Below the pieces are notes generated by a model. It was not told the origin of the DNA, made no database searches, and saw nothing but the letters and a program-made list of their open reading frames with translations. From Sphagnum compactum (taxonomy: Eukaryota; Bryophyta; Sphagnopsida; Sphagnales), in the NCBI GenBank assembly GCA_965153455.1, contig OZ234493.1, forward strand, positions 5,766,001 to 5,830,000: a stretch of DNA of 64,000 nucleotides, in the 5' to 3' direction. The position numbers and the translations under genes are program-made. How positions within the stretch are numbered: the first letter of the stretch is position 1; every line of letters begins with the position of its first letter. This document shows positions 13,375 to 25,885 of the stretch, piece by piece.

Positions 13375-16300
13375 ATTAACAAGTGAAGGGGGAATGTCAT
13401 TGGCTTTGGTTAGGTAACCAATACGATAAGCCATGGACCTATCTTGCTCTTGCTAATATCATGGAAGTTTGTTGGTGGTTATAGTATTAACCCTGAAAGT
13501 CCAATTCATGTAATGGCTCACATGTTTGGTTTTAAGTTTTCTTATCATTGTAAACCACTCATAGAGTTTGGTTCTTCCAAGATTCTCATAATGATTAGGA
13601 CATCATGGTTTTAGGTGTAAACAATTTTCAAAAAATGGAGGGCATTAGTTTTGTTAAATCACAATATTTCTCAATTATTGGAGTCCTGATGGGTGGCCAC
13701 AAACATTGTTGAATTTAATGACATGTGTCTTGTGCACTTGTGCATATGCGATCTATCTCCTTGTTTCTCATCAAATTATTTATTTGATTTCAATGTCTAC
13801 TTGTAATGTCGTTTTGAATTTCTAGGGTTTGGCAACCAAATGTTAATCTCTACTATGTAAAAAATATATTTTTTAAACATGTTTGCCTTTTTCAACAAAT
13901 CAACTTCATGTTGTGAAATGCTTTTGTGTTCACCTTTTGTGATGGGCTTAAACAACTCTATTAATGTCTTTTGTTCTTTTTGTTCAATATCTATATGTAC
14001 CAAATTGATAATAAGTTTTCTCCATTCACACTTGAGTCTATTGTTTTCATTGAATATTTCCACTCATTCCTAAATGTAACAAGTTTTTAATTGCAAATTA
14101 TTCAATGTAAATTGCTCCACAAAAATAGGTATCAAGAATGCTCTAGTAATTAAGTTCTTTTGACTCACTTATAGGTGTAAGTGTTCAATCATGAACCACA
14201 CCCACCCCTTTAAGCCATTTTTTTAAAGAATATTTTTGGAATATTTTAAAAATATTAAATATGTTCTTTAATTATATGTTATTATTACGTTTTTCCAAAA
14301 ATAGTTAATTAGGCAAGTAGTAAAATTTTCCAAAAATAATTAGGTGTGACTCTTTTTACAATGCAAAATGAATACTTATAATTACTTTAAGCATGATTTA
14401 AGGTTTGTTATTCATTATATTGATTTCAAATTTCAAAACACGTATATCAAGGCACTTAAAAATTTAAATTATAAAAACAACCCCATTTTTAGTTTTTTTT
14501 TTTCTAAAATGTTATATGCACAAAATTAAACAATAGTTTCAATTGCTTTGATACATGTTTACAAAACTACACCCTTTCCTTTCACTTTTAAATACAATAA
14601 GATATTTTTACAAATCCATGTTCCATAGAAATAGGATACTAAATTATTTACTTTTACATGATCATGGAAAGCACTAAAATGCCACCATAAAGATGCCAAC
14701 ATTAACACAAAAGAAAAATATGCCAAGCTATAATGCAAAATGATGAAGTTATCAGCATAAAATATTTTTTTAAAAAAATTAATTACTTGCAAATCAAAGA
14801 AGTTGTCAATGAAAAAAAAACACACACACACACAACCATGCAAAAGCAAAAGAGATGTTAAATAAAAAAGACATAAGAAAAAATCATCACAAAATGAGTT
14901 GTACCAACCATTGCTCACACATGAAAAATAAAAATGAAGAAATGTTCAAAGGGATGGAGCCACATTAGGGGGTTTGTTTACATATAATTTTCAAAGGTAC
15001 TTTAAATGTTATTATAGTTGATTTTTTAAATTAGGTAATCAATTAATTATGAATTAATTATGAATTTCCAAATTTCAAGTTTGTGATTCTTGAAGGGGCC
15101 ACAAAAATTAGAAATATAAGTTTGTAGCAAATCCAATCAATTTGTTTTCTAATGAAAAATTAAGGCCATATACTTTGGCATGTATTGGAAAAACATGAGA
15201 AAAGAAATCTATGGTATTTTTAAAAGTTTGAAAAAGGGTCCAAAAATTTTATTAGCCAATTTCAATTTCTTAAACATTATTTTTGTTGGTTCCTTATGGT
15301 ACCACGCTATCATACTTTCACCTAGAAAAAATGAACATAATGGAAGCAACAAAACCTAATGGTACAAATGAAGAAGAAGACAATGTGATTGTGAAAATGA
15401 TAGAAGTGTTGAAACGACAATAACAATAGGAATATAGGGGAATGCTTGCTCCCTTCAATGTTTTCTTTAATTTTAAGGTTGTAGTCCCAAAGGTGTAGGC
15501 TTGACAATTAGAAGAGGCCCATAAGAAAGACCTTCCCTAGTGTAAATAGTTAAACACAATAATGTTATTGACCTTGTTTTACTTCATGGGGCTTCTTCTA
15601 GGATTTCTTATGAGTGAATATTCTTGTATGTCCACATGAAGTCCTTATTTGTTTCACACAATGTTTTAGTTTAACTTACCATAACATATGGTAGAATCAT
15701 CTTTCACATGTGGAAGCATCAATAACCTTCCATATGTGGAAGGTCCCTCCAATATTTGATGAAAAGGATCTTTTGCATGGGGTGATGCAACTTCAAATAT
15801 ACAAAAAGTATATATTTTAACTTTTCATGACAAAGAAAATTGATGATGAATGGAGGGTATGAGAAAATTATTTATAGAAATATGTATTCTAAATTTGAAA
15901 TATGTATTGAAATCTAGAAAGAAAATCCTTCCAATTCTTTAAGTAAGATCAACCCAAGTTTGGAATATTTTATACCTTTACCTTGGTTTCAAGACTCAAG
16001 AGAAGTTCTTCAAATTATGAAAGATTCTTGCTCATACATATGATCCCTTGGTATTTGTTGACAAAATGTTGGTAAGTAATGAGGCTTTTAAGTCTCATGA
16101 CTTGAGTAGAAACTACCTTCCCTTAAAACCAAGTCTTCATAGCCTATCACACATAATTTTGCAAAACAAATTCTTTGCATTTGGAGGGGCCTTACTTTTA
16201 TAATTGACATGGAGATCTATTAGCATGCATTCACAAGAGTATATCACACTCCCTAGGCTAGCAAAATGGGTTAGACACCTTTCATTTTTCAAAAAAATTC

Positions 16301-16485
16301 ATGAAAGGTAAGGGACCTCCCTTGAGGGTTGCATAAGTTCTTGCCCTTGTTCACTTGATCTTGGACCTCATTCACAAGGGCTGAAACCTATGAAGCCCCA
16401 TGAAGGGATCCCTTACCCTACACAAAACTCTAACCTTAATTTCATTCATTTACAAAGGCTGAAACTTGTGAAAATTCATGGAAGG
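13375..16485. other. AT-rich intergenic DNA, no gene seen
   Basis: No coding region could be supported. A short hairpin-prone segment near 15700-15750 repeats the motif CTTCCAYATGTGGAAG. The segment 16400-16440 resembles part of the far copia LTR region (shared GGATCCCTTA and ACACAAAACTCTAACC), so some LTR-related DNA may extend left of 16486. Confidence 0.5.
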
Positions 16486-16806
16486 TGTTGAATTTTTGAA
16501 ACAAAATTAGAAAAAACTTGTACAAAGCTAAAATTATATCACACAAATTGATACAATGATCAATAAGGTTCAAATATACAACTAACCAAGTAATATTAAT
16601 TAATGAAAAGTTTTTAATATTAACTAGGTCATAAAATGTGGTATGAAATAGGTTCATAGAATGTGCATGGTTATGGTTCTTGAGTCTTATCTTGATTTTG
16701 TCAGTTTAATCATCAAAACTAAAAATCTAATTTGCTCAAATTTACATAGCAAACTAATTAGGAGGTGTGGTCATTTATATACCTCCTTTCACACCTCAAT
16801 GTCACA
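16486..16806 (-). repeat. 3' LTR of the decayed copia element
   Basis: On the plus strand it begins TGTTGAATTTTTG and ends near GTCACA, so in element orientation it runs TG...CA. It shares long diverged blocks with 23084-23465, for example GGTTMYGGTTCYTGAGTMTTATC and GGAGGTGTGGTMATTTMTATA. A TATATAA box on the minus strand lies at about 16774-16781. The right border is approximate. Confidence 0.75.
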
Positions 16807-16957
16807 TGGATTTTTTTTTAGTTTCAAAAATTTCAACAATTCTTGTAAAAAGACACAATCCTTGAACATTTAATAATCATGACACTAAGCTTCTATATTG
16901 AGTTGTGAATAAATGTATTTTATGGTAGCTTATAGTCAAATTAGATGTTGTTCATAT

Positions 16958-17110
16958 TCATGAACAAGGCAAAACATAGACAATTTTTTCATTTGTTGGA
17001 CAAGGTCTAATGTCGACAATTTTGTCGAACCTATAGAATTTGATGTATGAACAAAAACACTTTTGCCATTTGTTGGATCCACCTCTTTGTTCATACATCA
17101 GATTCCTTAG
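16958..17110 (-). pseudogene. Copia RNase H C-terminal relic
   Basis: The minus-strand peptide YIKFYRFDKIVDIRPCPTNE, followed by K-I-V-x-V-L, aligns with the end of copia polyproteins (H-I-x-x-x-Y-H-F-x-R ... C-P-T-x-E-Q-x-A-D-I-L-T-K-P-L). It lies about 150 bp before the 3' LTR, where this domain belongs. Key residues are partly lost. Confidence 0.65.
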
Positions 17111-17114
17111 GTTC
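17027..17114. repeat. Imperfect 29-bp inverted repeat inside the copia relic
   Basis: Arms at 17027-17055 and 17086-17114 match at 26 of 29 positions (common core TGATGTATGAACAAA) with a 30-nt loop. The arms overlap the RNase H relic, so one arm looks like an inverted duplication of coding sequence. Confidence 0.75.
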
Positions 17115-17925
17115 AAATATGGATAAAGGATTTTTAGTTGATGAAAACATTGATGAAGACTATTTGATAAAGACAAACAATGGAATTTTTTGTAAAAGAC
17201 TCAACTCAACAAATGTGCTTTGAATTCTAAAGTATGACTTAGTAGCCTTGCTTCCTCATCTAAGCAATTTTTTAGTGAGACATTTCATTTGGTGAAAGTT
17301 GAACATGTGAAGCCCTTCATTATTGTTCAAACTTAGGAAAATGAACAAATCTTCGATAGAGTTTGTGGGTAGTACCATCCAGTGGAATGTTTTGTTGATT
17401 TTGAACATTGGCCAATTAGGTTACAATAATTGTAATTGTCAAAGTTATCTAATCAAACTATCTTTCACCAAAAGGTTAAATAATCAATTTTTTCTTGTTC
17501 AATGTTTATTAAGTGAGTACCTTAATAGTTTACTTTCTTTATAGTTTCATTTATCAATTTACTGTCTTGATCTAGCAAACTATCTTCCAACTTTGGAGGA
17601 GTGTGGACTTCACTTTATGATAAGGAAATAAAATTGTATAAAATGATTCAATGATTTTATCCAACTTTGTTAGCCTTCCTAACCTTTACCATATATCTAG
17701 CATAATACATGGGCAACTTTGGCATTTATATGTAGAATAATTAACAAATTAAAAAAAATTAACTTCAGCATATGAAATTTTAATTGTGGAATGTTGGGCA
17801 AGTAACTAACATATATATTTTAAAAATAAAGTAGTGGTTCCTACGATCTTTATGATTAATTGATTCACAGTTTATACATTTGAATGGAGTAGGTCAAGGT
17901 TTGAATCTAGCTACTTTCAAATGTG

Positions 17926-17926
<1 letters not shown>

Positions 17927-17956
<30 letters not shown>
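17927..17956. repeat. (ATT)n microsatellite
   Basis: Ten TTA/ATT trinucleotides in an uninterrupted run inside the copia interior. Confidence 0.9.
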
Positions 17957-17957
<1 letters not shown>

Positions 17958-20900
17958 ATTTTTGGAACTTTCAACATAAAGGGCTAATTATTTTTCAAAA
18001 AAATGAAAAAAATAAAAAATAATTTAATTTATGCCAAAGCTGCCCATGCATTATAATATCAATATTTCAAATGTGACAATGAATAATTTAAGTTTTATGA
18101 AATCATGTTTGTTAATTGATCATGAGTGGGTACACATGTGCTTCACATTTACCTCATTTAAAGCAAAACTCATTTTCTTAGATAGTGATAGTGTATTTCT
18201 ACATGTTTAATTATAACATGATATAATATTGAATCTTTTGTAATTTTCAAGTTACTTTGATCGTCATGATAGATTAGAACAGTTTTTACATGTTGAAATC
18301 CTACCTCAATTAACATGGTTCTTAACTAGGTAGTTTCAATAGTCTATTAAGGTTTAATATTCAACTTCAATAATTGATTTAACCATAGTGGGTTTTTTTT
18401 TTGAACTCCATGTAATGGGAGATGTGTCTCAAGGTAAAAAGACTAACTATGTTAAAACAAGTGGCTCTACCACAAAAGGTTTTATCCTAAAAATAATGTT
18501 TTATATACAAATCTACAAAAAGATGTAATGGAAATGTTTCCATTATTATGAACTCAAGTTAAATGGGTTAAAAGTTCACTAGTTTTATAGGGAGGGACCT
18601 TGAAAATCATTTCTCACATTTTATTAACAAATAAATTTTTATAGGCCTTTTGGGCATCATTGCACATATTGAAAAATTCAAATTTTGTTCCATGTTATTT
18701 AGATATTGTAGGCCCACCATCTTTTTTTAGCCTTACAAATGAATATACATGTAAAGAAATCATATTGTTTAAAAAAATTCAAGTTTTGTTTTGCAAGTGT
18801 AAGCAACTTCTTTGGAAAAAGGTGAAAGCACATTACGGTGTAGACTATTTTAGGGAAAATTGGGACTACATATAATATAAAAAGTAGTAACATGCAAAAT
18901 TTTACTAACTTTGAATTTTTTTAAAAATCACATGTGTAGTTAATTTGAGCTTTAAACATAAAATAAGTTATTAAACCCATCAATATGCAATTGATTGGTA
19001 GTTGTATCATTGTCTAAAAATACACTAATAATTTTATAAACATTGATTTAGAACCCCTATTTTATAGCATATTACCATTTTTTATTAATTTTGAAAATCC
19101 ATTAAAAAATGGTAAAAACAACACCTAGCCCATTTACATCTTTAATGGAAGAACATATTACAACTTTAAAAGATCAAAATTTTCATCATTATAATATCAA
19201 AATGTACTAACAATTTTTTTAAAAACATCTAGTATGAACTTCACAACTTGAAAAGAAATGGAAAATTTTAATGAAGAAGATTCTTCTTCATGGTTGTCTT
19301 TTTACATGTGCAAAATTTCATGGATAAACTAACATTAAATCTAGTTCTTTGTAGTCCTTTTGTATAATTGCAACATTGTGATAAGGTTGTTGTAAATTGA
19401 AAATGTACTCGAATTATCATTATTTTTTCATATTTTTTCTAATTTCATGATACAATGATATATTGGGATGTAAAACACCATTAATTGAGAATTTTATTTA
19501 CAAAATATTTTCCAAACATCCACCATGATATATCAAAGTTCCACAAGTATCGAAGACTATTAGACTGTGATAATTTTTTGTCTACATCGTACTGTGCTTT
19601 CACCCAAATGTCTTTCACAACATGCATACTTAAATGCTAGGTTCAGGGTGGATGGAATCTAGATGAAAATAGTTGTAAAAGCTTGTCACTTCATTTTTAT
19701 TTTTCATTTTACTTCCAAGATGCTTCATTTTCAAGTTTGAGATTGGACAACTTTATATAAATAATAGTGTTTGGCTTTTTTATCTTATTTTGGGTTTAGA
19801 GTTTTGAATGAAGGGTTTTTGTTGTTGTGGTTGGTGGGTCTACCTAAATAAAGAAGTATCCAAAAATAAAATTGTCTTGTGGTTAACAAATGAAAAAGCT
19901 TTCTACATACGAGTCATGAAAAATAATAAATAATACATCAAAATTTAGGCCACAAGGTTCCATTTGCATCTAGCAACCAATAGGGACCTTGTGTAATAAA
20001 TGTTGAAACATTTGGTGACAATATAGGTTGAAATCATTTGGGGGTCCTAGGTCATTAAGTGGAAAATGCAACATGTGCACACACACGTAGTCACATATTA
20101 GGCAAATGGAAACAAAAATGGTTTCTTGTTATACATTGGAAGTGTGTTTAGAAATTTAAATACAATATAAATTGGGTTATAAAAATTTGGTCAATATGTT
20201 TATGTTACACCATATTTGCATTCAGTTTCAATTATATTTGCCCATATGTGGTTTAGTTGATATCCAATTTTTGTTGTGCTTCCACTAAATTGTGATTTTA
20301 GTTTGAATTGTGATTTTAGTTTGAATTTATCAATGAAATTTGATAATTCTTGTTTTTTTTAAACAAAATTATGGGTTTCTAGAATTTCAACATTAAAATC
20401 TCCCAAAATGATGATTGGACAATGTTTGGAGATCAAAATCTTTTAGTAGATGCAAAAGTCACATAAAATGTTGGAGGATCGAGTTGCTAACTCATTGCAA
20501 ATAAATTTTTTTGTAACCTTTCCAAATAATTTGGTGAATTATGCAAGGCTTCCCAATCACGATAACTTAGATATGATTTGAAAATATTATCCAAGTTCGG
20601 CTTATCTCATACTTGAAAAGCTTTTAAAGTTCTTCAACATAGTTTTTTTTTCATATTCACACCTAACTAGAATCTATGATTTTTTGGGTGGAGATTTTTT
20701 AAGAAAAACATTTGAAATATTGGTTGAAAAATCTGTAAATTTTTGAAGCAATTTTCATTGAGCTACTTGTTGATATGAAAAACCTTCAGAAAATTGTTGA
20801 GGTTGGCCATAAAGCAACGTTGGAAAATTTTGTTCCTTTGAATGTTTATTTTAAATAAACTTAAAGGATAGAAGTTTTGCTTTGAGGTAATAGAATATAT

Positions 20901-21491
20901 AGTATTATCATATTTCATTATTTCTAGAATGTCCAAAAATTTATGTATCATTGAGTTTGTTGGTGTATAATGTCATTTTTTCCCATTAGAATTAAAATTA
21001 TCAAATGATGACATATCATAATTATGAATTTCAGATTTCGAGTTCATATGCACAATAAACAAATTTTACCATTGATGGTGAATGGTAACATCCAAATATT
21101 TGTATAATGGTATTTCAATCAAATCTCGTAAATAAACATCACCATATTTGACCAACATTTTTTAACATTTAAGGCGATTTGTACTCAAGCTGTTACTCAA
21201 GGAACACACCTATTGTTGCATCATCATATGGTAGACATGATAGTATTGATTAAGTTTATTTCATATTTTCAAGGACATTAATAACATTGCCATGCATTCT
21301 ATATTGCTATAATTATTTAGGTAATAAATTTGAGCAAAAGGAAGACAAAATGAAATAAGATGTAATTATGTTAAGTTTTTAATTGATGGAATGATTTTGT
21401 TTCTAGAAATTTTATTTAGTGCTTGATATATAAAAGCAATTTATTTTCGTTGATGTTATGTAAACAACTTGTACATATGTATGACGTCGAG

Positions 21492-21980
21492 TTAAATTAT
21501 ATACAATGGAAGGTTACAAATCCTTTTACAACTCCAAAAGCAATGGAACAATGTCCAAAGATTTATGTCTTTATCCTTAAGTCTTTGTTCGTGATAGGCT
21601 TCCCTAACATGCTCAAAATCCATGTGATTTTGTTCTAAGAGCATAGTCTTCATATTTGATCCCATATCCTTTGCCCAAAGATGAATTCTCATGAGGTCAC
21701 ATTTCTTTGAATCAAACAACAAGGTATGACCTCTATTGACAATATCATTTCTATCCATACAATAGATTTTTAGTGATCCCATGCATGTATAAAACATTAA
21801 TCAACTGTTGTATTGTTCCTTCAAAAATGAAAATATTGACATCCTTTTCATTTTCAATTGGTGAACCTACTATTAGTAAATCTCATTTATGAATTGCCTA
21901 TGATGCTTTTTCATGTTATGTATGAGATTGCTTTTCCTTGTCACATGTTTTGCAACACCATAGTCAAAGTATCATGGACA
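21492..21980 (-). pseudogene. Copia protease and pre-integrase relic
   Basis: At 21950-21965 the minus strand reads DYGVAKHVT, matching the copia protease active site D-S-G-A-S-x-H-V-T with the Ser lost. Further along, IVNRGHTLLFDSKKCDLM matches the copia stretch after the protease (G-x-x-V-x-F-D-S-K-x-C). At least one frameshift separates the two and the upstream ILD is broken by a TGA. It is non-functional. Confidence 0.6.
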
Positions 21981-22129
21981 ATTTTCAAGTTCTCCTTTGA
22001 GATGTGTGCTTTGAAAAAATCATTGCTATTTGCACAAAAATTTTTCCTCTAATCTCATGATTTTTTTACACTGCATTCATAATTTGCTTCAACTTTCTTT
22101 TATCAAATTTTTTTTGTAAATTTCTTCGA

Positions 22130-22765
22130 GCAGTCGTAGATTGAATGGCCATAAGTTCCACAATCGTAATGTTTTCCAAGTTGCTTATGAGATGCCTTGT
22201 TATGATTTGGATTCTTTTTTTTGAAATGTTTGTCATTTAAAATCTTCTTGAAGTTGACAAGGATTGCATGTCATCTAGTAATTTTCATTCTTCTTAGATG
22301 TTGCCAATGAACTTCATTAAATGAGTTTGCTTCATAATTTGTCAAAGGTGCGTAATTCATCTTGTGAATACATTCCACGCACAAAAGCTTCATACTCATA
22401 TAGTAACACATTGAAAACAACTAGAACAACATTAATGCCATGGAGTGTATCTCCCATTCCAATGTTTTGGATCATAGGATCCTTTACCATGATGAGAAAA
22501 TCTTCCATGTTTGTTCCTTCCATATTGATGTTCTAAAGTTTGTATCCAAGCATTAGTTGTCTTGTGTTAGGATTGGGTTCAAAGAGCGCTTTGTGCTTGT
22601 TGGACAACATTTAGCAAGATCCTCCATGTGTTGAATGTAGGGGATGATATTGGTTTTCACTAAGAAATTGATGATGGTGAGTGCCTTCAAAACAAAAATA
22701 GGATCATCAATGACCACACGACTAGGGTTTGGTACAATGTGGTGCCAAACCATTTCCTTCCTCAA
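22130..22765 (-). pseudogene. Copia gag relic with zinc-knuckle remnant
   Basis: The peptide VLLYEYEAFVRGMYSQDELR at about 22350-22440 resembles the copia gag (UBN2) segment L-P-x-x-Y-E-x-F-V. At 22130-22162 the peptide CGTYGHSIYDC keeps three ligands of a CCHC knuckle; the first Cys is replaced (H-Y-D-C). The pieces are in different frames, so the gene is dead. Position just after the PBS supports the call. Confidence 0.6.
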
Positions 22766-23071
22766 TATGTTTTTTATTCAAAAATTCCAAGAAGATTAAT
22801 CAAGTACTCCAAGCTTGTTTCCTTTCACTGTTGTTGTGATTGTTGATTTTGTAGTAATGAACCCCACAAGAGTTTTTTCTAGTTAAGCCTTTTGATTGGA
22901 TTTCGCTCTTATTCTATTGATGTAACATAAGATTTGTATGTTTAATTGTCCCTCTCTAACTATTTGCTCAAAGCTAAATCCCCAACTCATCTAAGCAAGG
23001 AGTTTAGCTTTTGCAGTGAGAAACTTTGTGACTATCTATATGCTATTCAAACAACTTATTGCCTCCACATT

Positions 23072-23083
23072 GCTTTGATACCA
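23072..23083 (-). other. Copia primer-binding site (initiator Met tRNA type)
   Basis: On the minus strand it reads TGGTATCAAAGC, one change from the standard plant copia PBS complementary to the 3' end of initiator tRNA-Met. It directly follows the LTR end (TCAACA). This fixes the orientation of the element. Confidence 0.85.
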
Positions 23084-23465
23084 TGTTGATTTTTTGAGAA
23101 AAGCTACAAAGAGCTTGTAAAGGGATAACATTGTAGCACATAAGTTGATATAATGATCATTAGTGTTCAGATCCAATGTATATAATTTAGACTAAGCCAA
23201 CTAATGCTAATTAATGAGAGCGTCCTGGTATAAAGCAAATGGTTACGGTTCCTGAGTATTATCCTAAATGTGTCAGTCTTCACTGCAGAACTAAGAATTC
23301 AACTTGCTTAAATTTTTGGAGCAAACTAAATGGGAGGTGTGGTAATTTCTATAGGGAGCCTGGAGATCCCTTACACAAAACTCTAACCCTAATCCTCGGT
23401 TCAGGACTCAAAATACATAACATAATACTGAGCAGTCCTTACACCTCCATATGTTGAAAGCTACA
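23084..23465 (-). repeat. 5' LTR of the decayed copia element
   Basis: On the plus strand it begins TGTTGATTTTTTGAG directly after the PBS complement. It aligns with 16486-16806 for most of its length. A segment near 23355-23440, with no equivalent in the other LTR, makes it about 60 bp longer. The outer border is approximate. Confidence 0.7.
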
Positions 23466-25329
23466 AAATCTTCCAAGTGCAATTTGCATTCAATATGGAC
23501 AAGCGAGAATTCCTGGCAACTGCCTGGCTATGGATGCTCTGCAATCAAATTTTAATGCTACAATGGCTTTGCATGCCAACTCAACGGACTTCCAAAATGC
23601 CTATGTTCTGGACTATTGTCATCACATGTCACTTACTAGGAGATAAATTCCTAGAATATTCAACTGATACTTGCTAACACAAATGCAAGTGCAACAAGAG
23701 GTTGAATTGTGCATTATCCTTCCCTTTCTGTCCCGCTGTTTCATGGTCTACTTGACAATAATGCCACTTCCTGGACTTTGGTAGAGCTCATTCTCTTGCT
23801 GCTCTGCCCTTCTCCCCTTCAACATCAACATTTGGTAGCTTCATTCAACTGATGCCCATACCCTCTCTTTTTCCTGTTACATTTCACTCTGCAGATCTCT
23901 CCATAACCTCACCAGAATCCAAATATGTTTTGCTAGTACAGATCTCGTTTTCTAGGGTTTTTCAATCCTACACAGGGTATTTCTGGTCTGATGGGCCCTT
24001 ATTCTGGTAGACTCTACGGCCTCAGGCTTTACCTACCACAAAGTATTCTTCGATTATGAAAATTTTTGTACTTTGTCTCCGAATACATTAGTGTTTATTG
24101 TTTCACACCATATAACAATCCTAGTTTCTAAGGACAGTGCCCCCATGGCTCCGGGATGCATTAAACAAAGTTGTGATGGAAAGGGCTGATCAAACTCTGG
24201 CCAGTGAACAAGAAACAAAAAACCTGGGTGTCCGAAGTCCAGACCTGTTGTCCAAACATGTCATGTCCAAAGAAGCTGCCCAACTGAAGCAGTACTCTCT
24301 TCAACTTCAATCCTAAAGGGGACTGCATGCTGCATATCTGGTGGGTGTTGATTTTGTTCCTCACAGATCCTAACACTGGGTGGCACTTCCTTTTCATGGA
24401 GATAGACAACACATGTTTGGAAGATGAGCACAGTGAGGAACCTTCATGTACAGCAATGGGCACAGTTGTGATCTTTGTTCCATACACACAAGAGAGAGGC
24501 ACTACAACTTAATCCTCAGGGCATTTATCCAGGTCACCTGCTGCATGTGTGCATACATGATCCAACAATTCACAAGAGAGCTTGAATCTGAGAAACCATC
24601 AGTATATAATGTTCAGTAATGTACATTCTTTCCACATTTTTGTGGATATCTGTTTCAATTGCCAGTTCATGAAGCTGAACTTAAAAACTCAAAGTAGTAG
24701 TAGTCCAAGCATTGTTTGGTGCCCACCACAAATCCACACTACTTTTTAAAACTCTCAAGGAAGAAGATGATACTTTCCTAAGATCCACCACAACCAAATC
24801 CCCACATGTAGCAAAGTGTCATTCTACCCTCCGATTGCAATGGTGGTGAATTGTACCACCCAGAGGAATTCGATTGCAAAAATCGCAGAAACTTCTGAAG
24901 TGCTGGGGTGAGCATCAACATGACCTTCCTTACAACCTATGCCCCTCATGATCCTTGTCTTCAAACTCTGTACACTGTTAAGCTAAAGCCTTGGACTATC
25001 CTAAACATCAATAGTTAGTCAAGCTACTAAAATGAGCCCACTCTAGGTATGGTGCTTGCAGTTATGTTTTGATAAGCCCAATATGTGCAGAAATTTGCCT
25101 GTAGGCAACCCCATTATCGTGTAGTTTCCACCCACTTTGACTTTCTCCCTCCTTGTTGTCTCTCATGTTGAAGAAGAGCAAAAAACATAATTCCAACTTC
25201 ACAAGCATGCTAGCCACCTCTCCAAATGCTTCTTATGCTCTGAAAAAGAAAACACCATATCACAGAAACCACATTAGGTTACAACATGGATACTGAGATC
25301 ACAAAACCGTTGATGACAGTAAGTGATAG
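23466..25329. other. Intergenic DNA of more balanced composition, no gene seen
   Basis: GC is visibly higher than in the flanking AT-rich DNA. Reading frames of about 60-110 codons exist on both strands (for example near 24161-24512) but show no domain, no conserved motif and no splice structure. It may hold downstream exons or the 3' end of the minus-strand gene at 25886-27917; I cannot show this. Confidence 0.4.
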
Positions 25330-25432
25330 GTAAGGCCCTGGGACAGGGGCATTACCAGAATATGGCGTCTGCCCAAGGCAGCAGCCAAGGGCTATGCTGA
25401 ATTCTGGTAACTCACCCATCCAAGGGCCTTAC
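25330..25432. mobile_element. Foldback (MITE-like) element
   Basis: Outer arms GTAAGGCCC (25330-25338) and GGGCCTTAC (25424-25432) are perfect inverted repeats. Inner arms TTACCAGAAT (about 25352-25361) and ATTCTGGTAA (25401-25410) are also perfect. The inner motif TTTACCAGAATT recurs in the 34477-34622 repeat, suggesting a dispersed family. No clear target duplication was found. Confidence 0.6.
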
Positions 25433-25885
25433 TGTGCTAATGACCATGTCAGCTCCTACTCATCACATGAAGAAAAATTGGTGGGCCCTTACAAAAATGT
25501 AAGAGTGAAACATAAGATGACCTCGAGTGCCAGTAGGGAAGATTACGGATTTAAGGTGCCTTCCAAATACACTGGGAAATCTCTGACATGTCATTACATT
25601 TATGTACCTTAGGGGCAGATCAACAACATGGGAAGGAGCCCACACACATATCATGCACATCTAAAGAATGTATAAATAGGCAAAGGAATATGTGAGATAG
25701 AGCAAAGAAGACAGATCACAAGGCATTCCACAAAAGCTACTTGAGACCAACAACTACTAATGCAACATTTGTAGAGATTGGCCTACTTCAGGATTTCACA
25801 ACAAATTCAATGCCAACAACATCATCCCTCGTGGAAGAAGTGCAGTTGAGAGCTTAAAAAAAACGAGAGAAACTCTTCATGAGGA

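Larger units (their letters stand above)
16486..23465 (-). mobile_element. Old, decayed full-length Ty1/copia retrotransposon
   Basis: Two diverged LTRs in the same orientation (16486-16806 and 23084-23465) bracket about 6.3 kb. Read on the minus strand, the order is 5' LTR, a PBS matching initiator-Met tRNA (23072-23083), gag relic with a zinc knuckle (22130-22765), protease relic and pre-integrase relic (21492-21980), and RNase H C-terminus (16958-17110) next to the 3' LTR. That is the canonical copia order and size. Every frame is broken by stops and shifts, and I could not recognise integrase core or reverse transcriptase in 17180-21490, which may be replaced or eroded. No target duplication was found. 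The element is long dead. Confidence 0.8.

Noticed and set aside
24161-24512. Minus-strand frame of 113 codons as a possible gene.
   Set aside because: No homology motif, no clear start context, and an opposing frame of similar length exists on the plus strand.
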